DNA of 64,000 bases from the NCBI GenBank assembly GCA_037126765.1, contig JBBCBC010000034.1:20644691-20708690 (forward strand), given 5' to 3'. This DNA is from Stenogyne calaminthoides. Its lineage: Eukaryota; Streptophyta; Magnoliopsida; Lamiales; Lamiaceae. A program made the position numbers and the translations under genes. Positions 31,749 through 43,560 of the stretch are shown one piece after another; the stretch's first letter is position 1; every line of letters begins with the position of its first letter. The notes beneath the pieces were generated by a model. That model made no database searches. It was given only the letters and a program-made list of their open reading frames with translations, and was not told the origin of the DNA.

Positions 31749-31762
31749 AAAAAGGGGGAAAT
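31749..31762 (+). promoter_or_regulatory. 3' polypurine tract, element A
   Basis: AAAAAGGGGGAAAT lies immediately before the 3' LTR, the expected plus-strand primer. Confidence 0.85.
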
Positions 31763-33207
31763 TGTTGGGAAATTTGGAGTTTTGATGGAAATTCCAAAAC
31801 AGTTGTAATAGGACCAGTCGAACCTGTTAGTCGACTGATGAATAGATAGGAAACCAGCTGAACATGTTAGATAGCTGATGATTTAGATTAGGTCACATAT
31901 TGAGGGAGAACTCAATATATGAAGATCAGAATTGAAGTTCAGACTCAAGATAAAAAGAGAAGATCAGAAGGAAGACCTGAATCACATCAGAAGACCTACA
32001 CTATGAAGACATCAGCAGAGTCGATAAGTTGCGGCTAAGACAACCTTATCAGATGACTCAAGACTACTGATCTGATGGATAACAGATCAGTAGAGGCCAA
32101 GAAAGAACCACGATAAGTATTTCTTCTTATCCTTAAAGCATACAATGTTTCTCAGACTCGAAGCATACTTAAGTTAAATCTTTTCTAAGACGCCGAATAA
32201 GTGTACTTATTTAGCCACTTAGAAAGAGACACGTATGTACGGTTCTGAAGATTGCAGGATATGGCGTATCAAGCCAAACAGCTAGAAACGACAATATTGC
32301 ACGAAGACGGCGTGACCTTTCTACGCACATCAAATCAAGCCTGCAAGCCTACCTAAAATAGACCGAAATTCGAATTGCTCTCCAACGGCTAGTTTGATTT
32401 CGTGCCTATAAATAAGGGATCAAACCTTCAGAGTAAGGTTACGGAAATTATTCACAAGCAAAAAGCTCTCAAGATTTCCGCAAGAAGAACACAAGCTCAA
32501 GATTATTTCTTAAGTGTTCATCCCTTAGTTCTTAGCAGAATACTTACTTATCCCCTAGCTCTTGGCTACTTAGAAGATAGGATAGTATTCCAGTTGGAAC
32601 AAAATAAATCTTATACCAAAACACTGTTAGGTTAAGTTTGTTATAGCAAGATTTCTATCTAGGGTTTCTAGATTAAATTTCTGGGATTGGTTGAGTGTGA
32701 ACTCGTTAAATATCTGTTGGTTGTACTATGTTGGACTAACACAATAAACTAAGTCCAAGTTGGTGCCCCTGCTGATAGGGAAGAGTGGACGTAGGACAAG
32801 TTGTCCGAACCACTATAAATCTGTGTGTCTTTAATCTTGCTTTACACATCTGCACACAACTTGTTATTTGCATGCATATTCTGTACCTAGATTAGATTAA
32901 CATCAAGCTACTGATCAGATAGTTTGACATTTTAGTCACCTGATCCGAACTGTTGGTCAGAATCTCATTTGAGTAAAACTGGTTTTCTACACGGGTTAAC
33001 TTATCTTCCGCACCATCAGTTAAGTTGATAGACGCCGAACTGATCTGTCTACCAGATCAATAAGTCGGATATCAGTCCAAACTGATTCACATCGCACTCT
33101 GATCAGACATACGTACAAACACATCTGATCCACGAAAAAGTTTTTGAAGTCTATTCACCCCTCCCCTCTAAACTTCAACCCTCATTGAAACCCGTTCGGG
33201 ACCTACA
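31763..33207 (+). repeat. 3' LTR of element A
   Basis: The repeat is 1445 bp and pairs with 4012-5460. It carries TCCAACGGCTA (32381-32391) and the TATA box CCTATAAATA, and ends CCTACA followed by TATAC. Confidence 0.93.
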
Positions 33208-33660
33208 TATACAAAAATATTTACAACGTCTCCGGATGTTGGACATGAACATAGACAAAACCAATTCCAGGTTAGGGTGTTGAGTTGTTTACATGTACAT
33301 TTTATGGTTAGTGTAAATTGTTATTTATCTGACCTAAAGAAATTTCAGTCTCCGCGTGATAATAATCCAACTACCGAAGGGGGATTATTTTCTGAACATG
33401 ATGAAGTGGATTATACTACGATGATTAACAAAATTATAGTAAGTTAATTAATTATTTGATATAATATAAAAAAAAACACTTCCAGGATTATTAATATAAA
33501 AAAAACACAGAGTTAGTTATTTAATCTAAATATTTTTATTATTAATCAGCATGCTAATAGTCACAACGAGACTGCATGTACAGACCACGGAGGTTGCCAA
33601 TGATAGGTTGCATTTGATAATATCTAGAGGAATGAGACTAATCCTTAAGACGATGAGTTG
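33208..33660 (+). pseudogene. Exons of an unidentified gene, right part
   Basis: This continues 3157-4011 across element A. One exon end (33213-33270, ending CCAG|GTTAGG) was cut by the insertion. The next exon (33348-33440) follows TTTCAG, reads SPRDNNPTTEGGLFSEHDEV, and ends before GTAAGT. A third starts after ATCAG near 33550. The acidic 'GLFS' exon resembles the one at 3832-3915, so the gene had repeated short acidic exons. The protein is not recognised. Confidence 0.38.
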
Positions 33661-33674
33661 AAATGAAGGAAAAC

Positions 33675-35260
33675 TGTTGGGAAATTTATAGTTTTGATGA
33701 AAGTTCCAAAAACACTTAGTATCTGACTTAATTCTGCTAATCGACCGATGTTTATATTACTCGATAGGAGACCGGGGCTTGATAATTATCGTGATAGAAC
33801 AACCGATGTAATAGATAGGTCACATATTGAGGGGGAACTCAATATGTATAGGTCGATCCGAAGACTCAAAGAACAAGTCGATATCCGGAGCCGTAACGCT
33901 AGAAAAGAACAGAAGATCGATTGATCCGATCCAAATGATATCTCACCAAGTCATGAAGCTCAAACTCAGGATACTCGAAGATCAGATGACTTCCAGATGA
34001 TCAGACCAGAAGACCTACATCAGCCGGGTCTGCTAGTTGAAGCTAAGTCAACCCAAGATCGAAGACTCTATCGGTGTAGATCGATTCGTTCAGATCGACA
34101 AAGTCGTCACCACCGTGAAATCGATGTTTCACCTAATCATACGCCTATGATCCGAACAAGAAGAATGTCAAGTTTTAGTTGGAAGAACAAAGACCTTTGA
34201 AAAAAGTAAGTCCGCTATCCAATAAGAACAAGACACGTATGATCGGAGCCAAGCAATTCATGGATTTGATTTTACCCTCTCAGAATGTGGCTACAAAGTA
34301 CAAATTCACGCTTTTCGGTCATGCCGTTCCTCGGCTAGTCACATCAAGCACCGCAAGTCTACCAAATATAGCACGAAGTTCAAATTGCTCTCCAACGGCT
34401 CTTTGATTTCAAGGTCTATATATATGGGATTACACTTTAGAGTGAAACACGAAAATAACAAACTAAGCTTATTTGAACAATCAAGAAGCTCAAGCTAATT
34501 TGATTTTCCGCACAAGAACACGATCAAGAAGAATATTTTTATTAAGTGTTCATCCCATAAGTTCTTAGCATAGAAATCTTTTCATCTAGGTGATTAGGCT
34601 ACTTATTATCAAGAAAAAGATTTCATAGTTGGAACCTCAACAATCTTACCCAAACCCCCAAGTTAGGTTAAGTTGTTTAGCAAGATTCGAGACTAGGGTT
34701 TCTAGTTCGATTTAAGGATCGGTTGAGTGTGAACTCTTTAAACATCTAGTCGATTGTCTTGTGTTGGACTTACACATAAAACAAAGTCCAGTTGGTTAAG
34801 TCGGTGCCCCTTTTGATAGGGAAGAGTGGACGTAGGACTGGTTTGTCCGAACCACTATAAATCTTGTGTGCCACTACTGCTTTGATTAACTGTTCACATA
34901 ATCACACACAACCTTTAAAGCGCATACATATTCCAAGTTGAGATCAGCTAGCACCAAGCTTCTGATCTGATCATACTTGACACTTCATTCAACTGATTAA
35001 AAGATTAACCTTGGAATCTGATTTATTAAAACTGGTTTTTCACACGGGTAAAACTTAAGCTTCCGCACACATCAGTTAAACCGATAGTTCTGAATCGATC
35101 CGCTTCAGCGATCAAGAAGTTGGTTATCAGCCCAAACTGATTCACTCGACTCGATCAGGGCTAAGCGCCCTCACACCGATCTGACGAAAAAGTTTTTCAG
35201 AAGTCTATTCACCCCTCCCTTCTAGACTTCTGCCCTCACTAAACCCGTTCGGGACCTACA
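33675..35260 (+). repeat. 5' LTR of element C
   Basis: The repeat is 1586 bp, TGTTGGGAAAT...CCTACA, and pairs with 46679-48246. The core promoter is TCCAACGGCTC (34391-34401) plus CTATATATA (about 34416-34424). The two LTRs disagree in many places at CG-containing words that look like damaged CAG/CTG, so they cannot be used for dating. Confidence 0.9.
34391..34424 (+). promoter_or_regulatory. LTR core promoter of C
   Basis: TCCAACGGCTC then CTATATATA, at the same spacing as in A and B. The 3' LTR copy near 47384 has CCAACGACTC instead. Confidence 0.5.
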
Positions 35261-35262
35261 AG

Positions 35263-35275
35263 TGGTATCGAGTGT
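35263..35275 (+). promoter_or_regulatory. Primer-binding site, element C (damaged)
   Basis: The site reads TGGTATCGAGTG where A, B and D have TGGTATCAGAGC. The CAG to CG change matches the error pattern seen elsewhere in C, so the true site is probably normal. Confidence 0.6.
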
Positions 35276-35398
35276 TGGTTCTCTGACCATCGACTCGTCA
35301 GGTATCATCGATTCTTGAGGAAGAATCTTTGTGGTCAATCGAATCGATCTTGAAAAAAACCATTTTTAAAACTCATTTATTTTCCAAAATCACTCAGC

Positions 35399-37176
35399 AT
35401 GGATAACACCTCAGGTATGTATCATGATCTGCCGAAGTTCTCAATCGATGAGTATGCAGATTGGGCCATATATATGTCCAACCATCTAGGCTCGATCAGT
35501 GGGAGAATGATGGAAGTCATCGAAAGAGGACCCATCATCATTTATTACGACAACCCTACAGTCGGAGGAGATACAGACTTTGCCCCGGGAAGTCTTGTAC
35601 GAAAAAGCCCAGCCTTGATGGATGCAGAAGAGAGGAAACTGCATACTCTAGATACTATCGCACGACATATTATCATGAAAACAATGGATAAGGTCACCAA
35701 AGAAAAGATTAAGTATCTCAAATCTGCGAAAGCAATGTGGGATACTAAAATTTGAAATATGTGAGGGAAATGAACAAATAAAAAGATGTAGTCTACAAGC
35801 GAGCTGGTGAAGTTTGAGAAATCAAGATGTTGCCCAAACGAAACCATCAACGAACTCGATGGAAGAATTACAATGTCCATAAACAAGCGAGAACTTGGTA
35901 GAGATGTCGATAAAGATATCAACTACAAAATTCTAAGGTCTCTCACCAAGAAGTGGGATATGAAGGTCACGGTGATCAAGGATTGCCAAGACATCTCAAA
36001 AATGAAGCCAAGCAGCTTGTTCTTGAGCCTTAAACCTCACGAGTTCGATTTGATTGAGAGAGGACAAGCGGATGAAGATGAGGTGCCCGCTGAAGCCTCA
36101 ACTTCAAAATCAGTTGCTTTTAAGGCAACCAGCAGCAGAACGAAGGCCAACGAACCTGTTGGGAATATAGTGAGTCAGGCAGAACAGATCGCTCTGCTTA
36201 CCAGAAAGCTTGAGAAATCAAACGTCCAACTTGGTAAGTATCGAAGATTCTATAAGGACTATCAACATAGCCGAGGACGAGATAGGAGATCAGCCAACAG
36301 ATCTCCAGAAAGAACCAGATCTGATGATCGAAGGGATCACAGAGATGAAAGGAAAAGAGATAGTCAGACGGAGGAAGGAAGAGATAACCAATCAGATAGA
36401 AGAAGCTCAGACTACTATCAGAAAGGGAAATCACCTGATAGGTCATACAGACGGAGTGATTCACCTGGAAGGAAAGGAACGGTGGATCAAGGAGCGTGCT
36501 TCAACTGTGAGAAGCCAGGTCACTATAGCGCGCAGACGCCTGCACGACGCCAAGAGAAAGGGAAGAAAAGAGGAACAGAAGAGAGCAACGTTATAAAGAC
36601 AAAAGAGCCATGGTTGCTGATACGTCAGGAATTGACGATTCCTATCTGCCCTCTGAGGACTCTGGATACTCCTCTCAGAGAAGAGACCGACAAGAATCTT
36701 TTGTTGACTTCTATGAAAATGAAGATCTGATATTCTCTTCAGACGATGATGAGATCTGCCTGATGGCCAGGGAGGACCAATCTGAGGTAACCTCCAAACC
36801 TGCTTCGTTCGCTTCTACACCTGCTATCATTAGCACACCTGCTGGGGAGATCGACCTGCAGCTCTACTCTGAGCAATTGCTTGAGGATCTCTCCAATGCA
36901 GTAGACACTTATGCTATAGTGGAAGCTGAAAATGATAAGCTGAGGACCAGAAATAATCAGCTTGCTAAAGAAAATGATCTATGTAAAGCCTCTGAACTTA
37001 GATCAGCTGAAACTGCTCAGAAGGCAACTGAGGAATTTAAAATTCTCGAAGTTAAAGCTTCTGATCAGGAGAAGCAGATCAAAGATCAGCTGGCAATTAA
37101 CAAACAACAAGCTGATGACTTCAAAATCCTACAAGCAAAATTCGATGAATTTCGTTCCAAAAGCATGAAAGTCTAA
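35399..37176 (+). pseudogene. gag: gag, element C
   Basis: Gag starts at ATG 35399 (MDNTSGMYHDLP). The core is open to 35755, broken, then open again 35807-36730 through the Arg/Asp-rich region. The zinc knuckle begins normally (CFNCEKPGHYS, near 36497) but its last Cys is lost by a shift in a stretch that in B is rich in CTG. The coiled-coil part is open at 36610-37176 (LPSEDSGYSS; FSSDDDEICLMARE). Weak similarity to the gag extension continues to about 37950. As written no full Gag is possible. Confidence 0.78.
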
Positions 37177-37959
37177 AATCATCGAGGATAATCACAGAAG
37201 AAAATGGAGGTTTTTTTCAAAATCATCTAAAACCGTTCAAGACATGAACGCCTATTTTTGAACAACGATTAATAAGAAAGGACTTGGCTATGACAACCCT
37301 TCCACATCCTCAAAAGCCCCTGATTCATCTCAAAAAGGTGTATTCAGACGAGTTTTCGACAAAGATACATCAAAAGCCAAATATGTATCTAATAAGGAAA
37401 AGGACCGATTGAAGGGGTAAAGGCGGTGCCAACGAAGGGGAAAAGTAAATTGACCCCAACCGGTAAAGCATCACCGAGAAATCAATGAAGAACCCGGTTC
37501 TTACGAAGAAACCTCAACCTAATCAACGGATCAGAATCGAGAAAAGACAACTGTAAAAGGGAAGTACAATCGAGACCCAATCAAGGTCACCGCCTAATAA
37601 GCATGCTTGTAAACCTACCAAAAAACCACCTATGCCTAAAAGATATGAATCTTTTAATGGTAGCGATCGTACCTACCCCTATAATCGTAAATCTAGGGTC
37701 ACTTTTTTTGAACCACCTTCGATAAGAAGAAGAAAAACAGTAAAAGGAAAATCCCAAATCTTCTAATTCATCCAAGGTTCACACTAATAATCATACAAAA
37801 ACAAAAAAAGCATATAAAGAGATGTATGATTATGTTGACAGTATGGGAGACAAATCGGGCCTTCGATCTAACCGATCACAATAGAAGTGCTCTGTTTGTA
37901 TGGATTCCCAAAACTAATCCTAACCCCTCGGGACCCAATCCAAAAGGGTACCTAAAGCC

Positions 37960-39545
37960 CCGATCCGATTGCAGGGTTCGCGTGGGTCCGCCAACAAAGG
38001 AGGTGTGCAAGCAACTATCCGGTACATCGATATTGGATGCTCAAGGCACATGATCGAAGCAAACATCTCCTCGGCTCTTACATAGAACGAAAGGCCCAGC
38101 GTGTACTCTTCGGTGATGATAACTTTGGCTATACCAAAGGGTTGGAACCTTAGAGAATGACGATGTACAAGTAATCGGAGTCTCGTATGTCGAAGGTCTA
38201 AAGCACAAACCTATTCGGTTTTTCAATTCCGCGATAACGGATTGGTGTTGAGTTCTCGACCGATCAATGCACTATCAAGAATCGAGCCACTCAATGATTT
38301 TGCTAATCGGGTTCAAGGAAAGGGACGATCTACGGTGATTGATCGAACAGTTGCCCAAGAAATGCATGCCTAATTGTCAAGAGTTCCAAAAGTAGCGGTT
38401 GGCTCGCAAAAAGAATGAGCCATCCCGAACTTTAAAACTCTTAACAAAATAGCAAGGATGTCTCTAGTAGAAGGACTTAGAATGAAGTATTTTCAAAGGA
38501 TCGGACATGCACCGCATGTCGAAAAGGAAAAACAGTCAAAGCTTCGTTCAAGGGAATTCGGGGACGGCATCCGGCCAGAAATCTTCTTGGTGCTTCATAT
38601 GGATCTATTCGGACCGATTACACCGGTCGGTCTCAACAGATTTTAAATATACTCTAGTAATCGTGGATGATTATTCCAAGTTTACTCGGGTTATATTCTT
38701 ACACAAGAAGAATGAGACGACTATGAAGATACCCGAAATGCTAAAACGATTACAAAACGAGAAGGGTGTCGGTGTAGTAAAAAATCGATCGGATAAAAGG
38801 CTGAAATTTACGAACTCTTTTATTCTCGATTTTTGCTCTAAGTTTGGTATACAAAGATGAAACATCATTGCGAGGACGCCTCAACAAAATGGAGTAGGTG
38901 AACGGAGGAACATAACTCTCAAAGAAGTTCGCTTTCGACAATGTTAGTGAACATGCGATACCAAGTCCGTTTCAGGGGCGTATAATCAACACCGCATGCC
39001 ATACTCGTAGCGGATGTCTTCGACTAAGGCTCACTACAAAACACCCTATGAACTGTGGAAGGACGAGAAAACCTCGTGTCTCTTACTTCCATGTTTTTGG
39101 GTGTAAGTGCTTCATACACAACAATGGGAAGAGTCAGTTGAAGACTTTTGAGGCCAAGTCAGATGAGGGTATATTTCTAGGATATTCCTCATCTAGCAAG
39201 GCTTTTAGGGTCTACAATGAGATTTAACCCTACTTGTGGAAGAAACACCCCATGTAGTCTTTGATGAAGCATCTTCTGATCAAGAGAAATCTGCCAGAGA
39301 ACAAGATGTACCTGATCAACAAGAACCTGATGTTCAGAAAATGGATCAGCTAACGATCAAGGAAAAAGAATCGTAAATCAGTAATAATATACATTCCAGA
39401 TCTAGCTGATTCACCAAAGTTATTCAGATCCCAAGGTACTAAAAATCGTCGATGATGAAGAGTTTCGATCTGGTGAGATAAAGATCAACCGAACCATCCG
39501 GTTCGTGGGGGAACATCTGAAGTTCCTACTAGCGGACATCAAGAC
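37960..39545 (+). pseudogene. pol: pol, protease and integrase (element C, many frameshifts)
   Basis: Fragments in changing frames can be followed: the protease region near 38020-38220, pre-integrase near 38395-38530 (NFKTLNKIARMSLVEGL in frame pieces), integrase near 38595 (LHMDLFGP) and 38660-38860 (VIVDDYSKFTRVIFLHKKNE), and integrase C-terminus near 39040-39330 (YELWK..., VFGCKCF-like). Nearly every break coincides with a CG-containing word where B or A has CAG or CTG. The domain order is normal. Confidence 0.65.
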
Positions 39546-41362
39546 ATGATGAGTCCAACATCAGCTGAGACTTGTTCTTATCAAGTGGATCATAACTCTG
39601 CACCACTCCCAATCGCTAGTAATGAAATTTTATCAGAAACGGACGATGTTCTCCAAAACGCAAATCAGAACAGAAGGACCTGGATAACCAGTCATCCAAC
39701 TGATCTGATAATCGGAGACCCATCTGATAAAGTTAAAACTAGATATCAGATTGGTGAAAGTGCCATGTATTGCTGTTATCTGTCTATGAAGGAACCAACA
39801 ACAATAGAGGAAGCTCTACAAGACGCAAGCTGGATTCTAGCCATGCGAAGAAGATTTGGAAGAGTTCGATGTAAATCAAGTTTGGGAACCGCAGATGCAC
39901 CAAGTCATCAAGACGTTATTGGCACGAAGTGGGTATTCAAGAACAAGAGAGATGAGAAAAACGTCATCACCAGAAATAAGGCAAGACTTGTTGCTAAGGG
40001 GTATTCACAATCAGAAGGAATTGATTATGATGAGACCTTTGCACCAGTCGCTCGCCTAGAAGCCATTCAATTTGTTTCTGGCATATGCTTCCCACAAGGG
40101 GGTTCATGTGTATCGATGGACGTAAAGAGTGCTTTCTTAAACGGGGTACTAGCAGAGGAAGTTTATGTCGAACAACCTCCAGGCTTTGAAAAGGGCAACC
40201 AAGTGTACCGTTTAAGAAAAGCTCTCTATGGCCTGAAACAAGCTCCTCGAGCCTGGTATGATACACTCTCTCAGTTCTTGATCAATAGTGGGTTCACTAA
40301 AGGAACAGTGGACAGAACCTTATTCAGAATAGAAGATGGAAAAGATATTCTGATGGTTCAGATCTACGTGGACGACATCATCTTCGGATCTCCTAACAAG
40401 AGTCTATGTGAAAGATTCAGCAAACTGATGCAAGGGAAATTCGAGATGTCCATGATGGGTCAGATGAATTACTTTCTGGGTCTTCAGGTGAAGCAAAGTG
40501 CAGAAGGAATATTCATTTGCCAAGCAAAGTACACTAGGAATTTATTGGCTAAGTTTGGAGTTCAAAATTGTAAGGAAGCCAAAATTCCTATGATGACTGG
40601 ATTCAAGATGGATCCAGATGAGGATGGTCAGAAAACAAATCAGAAGGAATATAGGGCTCTCATTGGATCTCTACTATACCGACCGCCAAAGAGACCGGAT
40701 ATAACCTTCATGATGGGTGTATGTGCCAGATTTCAGGCAAATCCAATGATAAGCCACCTAGAAGCAGCTAAGCGGATTCTTAAGTATCTGAAGGGGACGG
40801 TAAATATTGGTTTATTTTACCCATCAGATGATAATCTAGAGCTTAGTGGGTATTCTGATTCTGATTATGGAGGTTGCAAGATTGACAGAAAATCCACCTC
40901 AGGAACATGTCGGGTTCTTAGGAAGTAAAACCGATCTCGTGGCTTTCAAAAAGCGGACATCGATTCGACATCTACTCTTGAAGCGAATATATGGGCTGCG
41001 AGGAAGTCGTTGTTCCCAATCGCTCCGGCTTAGTCGGTGAGGATTATAACATTGAAGCTAACAATGTACCTATTTTCTGTGACAGTAATAATGCTATTGC
41101 AATCACTCAGAATCCCGTTCTACACACAAGATGCAAGCATGTGGATGTCAGACACCATTTTATAAGAGATCATGTTGAAAAGAAGAATATCAGAATGGAA
41201 AAGATTCATACTGATATACAGAAAGCTGATATTCTAACCAAGCCACTAGCTGAGATCAGATTCAGAGAATTATGCAATGAGCTAGGACTTCTGGATCTTG
41301 GAGAAAATGCACCTAAAATGTTTGACGGAATGATCTCCAGAACCAGCTGGTTAAGAGACTAA
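39546..41362 (+). pseudogene. pol: pol, reverse transcriptase and RNase H (element C)
   Basis: RT is open for 460 residues (39546-40928): WVFKNKRDEKNVITRNKARL, MDVKSAFLNG and IYVDDIIFGSP (YVDD codons 40365-40376). RNase H begins SGYSDSDYGGC. A segment near 39850-39895 is read in a shifted frame and then returns. At 40680 the conserved LLYLTASRPD reads LLYRPPKRPD, explained by CTG/CAG to CG-type changes. The frame breaks at 40928 and resumes at 41050-41362 with VPIFCDSNNAIAI, KHVDVRHHFIRDH and ADILTKPLAE, ending SWLRD. This is the best preserved RT in the window. Confidence 0.85.
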
Positions 41363-41659
41363 CCAGGTTGAAAGAAATCAGTTGAGTTTGGTATCTCAAC
41401 TGATCAGAAGATCAGTCAAGGAACTGATGTGAGAAATCGATCAGATCCACAGGATTATCAGGATTAAAGGAACTGATCAGATTTAAGGTTTATCAGATTA
41501 AAGGAAACACTCATTTTAAAAGGAATATCTGATTTAATCAGTTGGGCTATTTTACATCTTTATGAGTTGATTAAGCTGATATTCAAACAAGCAAGATTTA
41601 CAAGTGATATTCACAAGATTAAAGCTTAAAATCGCATAAAGATCTGTGAATTTTACACA

Positions 41660-41705
41660 ACAATGGAATAATAGAACTTTTCATTGATAAAGACCCGAAG
41701 GTCAG
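41660..41705 (-). terminator. Conserved 3' end of the antisense gene (element C)
   Basis: On the minus strand this reads TTCGGGTCTTTATCAATGAA, then AAGTTCTATTATTCCATTG, as in A and B. Telomere-like words (ACCCTAAA, CCTATAACCCTAAACCC) lie at about 41763-41795. Confidence 0.4.
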
Positions 41706-41953
41706 GTTACATTACAAGATACAAGTACAAAGGACCCGGAGGTCAATACATAAGTGATAACCCAAAACCCTAAACCTATAACCCTAAACCCTCATCCTAA
41801 CCCAAGTGGAGCAGGGAGAGAGAGAGATTTTAAATCTGATGCTCTCATTTTCCCCCACTTAACAAGGGTGAGATAGGCTTTAAAGAAAGAATATATCAAG
41901 CGCCGCAGAGGTCAAGATCAAGAAAAATGGAGCGACAGCCCTTGATAGGATTT

Positions 41954-42337
41954 TTAAGCCAGGAGCCCTAAGAAAGAGTCAGTGGGCTCTCCAGCTGTTA
42001 AATGGTGAGGTGATATACGAAGATCAGTTGTTGACTGATCAAGATCGCATATCAAACTCACGTTCATTTTCAGACTAAGTCTGTTGATGGTAGTTACGTC
42101 ATAACGATAGACACACAAGGTGCATACGGTTAGGAGAAGTGTCTTCTCGGTTGCAACAAAGAAAGCCCGCCTCCATGGTGGTAGAAGCTTTGCAACAATC
42201 GTATGTGAAATCCTTTGACGATAACGAAAAAACAAGAAAGGGGGACGAAAGGGTTGATTTGAGAAGTGAAATCATTGAAAAAGGGGTAAAGATATTTGCC
42301 TAAATTTTAACAGGAAATAAGGGTTCACGGGATACAT
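41954..42337 (-). pseudogene. Antisense ORF (element C copy)
   Basis: On the minus strand a frame beginning at ATG 42337 (MYPVNPYFLLKF) aligns with the start of the B protein (MSSLFLVKL). It meets one stop, then continues with FFRYRQRISHTIVAKLL, LLLTVCTLCVYRYD and INRLSLKMNVSLI to a stop at 41954. Agreement with B is strong in the core and along the N-terminus. The single stop may be real or an error. It sits in the same place relative to pol and ORF3 as in A and B. Confidence 0.5.
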
Positions 42338-42396
42338 GATTTTACAAAGAAAATAAGTATGGTGAATGGGTTATGTTGTGTAAAAACAATTGGTCC

Positions 42397-42612
42397 AATT
42401 TATAGAGGCCAAGCAAGGGTGCAAATGCAAATTCAAGTTTTCAAAACCTTTAGAGAAATCGCACCAAAAAGGACAAATGTAGGAATCACGGATCGATAAT
42501 TGGATAAATTTCTACGGATTGACATATCGAAAGATTCAGACGATAATTACGCATGTCAAATCGCGCCAACTTAGGGAATAGAGACTACTATTCTAGACTA
42601 AGTTTTGGCGGT
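42397..42612 (-). promoter_or_regulatory. Predicted antisense promoter (element C)
   Basis: On the minus strand CTATAAATT (42405-42397) is the TATA box, about 60 bases before the ATG. TTTTGGCGGT (42603-42612, plus strand) is a one-base-off version of the E2F-like site seen in A and B. Confidence 0.42.
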
Positions 42613-43267
42613 AACACTTATTCCAAGAATTGACTTGATCTGAGAAGAATCAGATTAGGTCAATCAAAATCTGATACATTCGAAGCTGATCAGATGAGGA
42701 AGATCAGCTGAGCTTAAAACCACAAAAATCAGATGCATCAGTCTATGGGAAAAACAGAAATATCAGTTGAAGGGGGAACTTCAACTGATAAAGGAGGATC
42801 AGAAGGAAATCGACGTATTCAAGGAAGATCAGTTGAGCTCGAAACCTCAACAAATCAGATGCAAGTGAAGAAGATCAGTTAAAAGGATCAGTTGGGAAAT
42901 TTTAAGGCTTAGGCAGAATACTAAGATCAACAAGTGAAATCAACATGGACAAGTAGTATTGGTGATCGACAATATCACCAACCGTGATCTTTTTTTTTCT
43001 CTTGTTCTTTGCTTATTTATCGGATCTTATCGGATATTATTTGCCTTACTGTACCCATTATCCGTGTGATGTATTCTCTGCAAATCATTTAATGCGGACG
43101 TGGGGTACATGTATTAACTGCTATTAAACGTGCTTTTTTTAAATCCAAAAAGTTTTTAAATGACGTGCTTTTTTCGACCCTACGATCAAAACCGCTTAAT
43201 CTGGAGCGTTTAATCTTTTCAAACGGTTGATCTTCAAAATCGTGTCTTCTTCTTCCCTCCTCGTCTT

Positions 43268-43560
43268 TATAAAGTTCATCAAAAACAGTCCAGAGTTTTC
43301 AATTCACAACCTTGCGATTTATTCCCGGAAAACTCCAGATTACTTCTCTCAGATTCAAAGTGTTTTCCTAAGTTTCAAAATCATCTTTTCGAAAAACAGA
43401 ATCTGGTAATATATGTTTATTTGATGCATCTTTGTAAATCCATTGATCTTAAATGTTTCTACTGTGTTATGCTTCATTGCTTCTTAGTTTCCGCCTGTGT
43501 GATATTCTTTGTATTAATGCACAACTCTCTAACCGAATCTATCTTATCTGTAGATTGTGA
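43268..43560 (+). promoter_or_regulatory. Predicted ORF3 promoter, leader and 5'-UTR intron (element C)
   Basis: TATAAA (43268-43273) is followed by a leader and a likely intron from CTG|GTAATATATG (43406) to TTATCTGTAG (43553), 148 bp, seven bases before the ATG at 43561. Upstream, TTTAATGCGGACGTGGGG (about 43088-43105) has a G-box-like core and is shared with B. Confidence 0.48.

Larger units (their letters stand above)
4012..33207 (+). mobile_element. Element A: Sirevirus (Ty1/copia, SIRE/Maximus) with B nested inside
   Basis: Two LTRs in direct orientation (4012-5460 and 31763-33207) start TGTTGGGAAAT and end CCTACA. They are flanked by a perfect 5-bp duplication, TATAC (4007-4011 and 33208-33212). 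Behind the 5' LTR lie the PBS, gag, pol in PR-IN-RT-RH order (copia order), an antisense gene, ORF3 and a polypurine tract. Element B plus one copy of its target duplication interrupts it at 12685-27825, leaving about 14.1 kb of A itself. A has several in-frame stops, a deletion in RNase H and frameshifts in ORF3, so it is no longer autonomous. Its LTRs differ at about 13 of the first 280 bases, making A clearly older than B. Confidence 0.93.

Noticed and set aside
32402..32635. 77-codon open frame in A's 3' LTR
   Set aside because: It is LTR sequence; the 5' LTR copy is not open over the same length.
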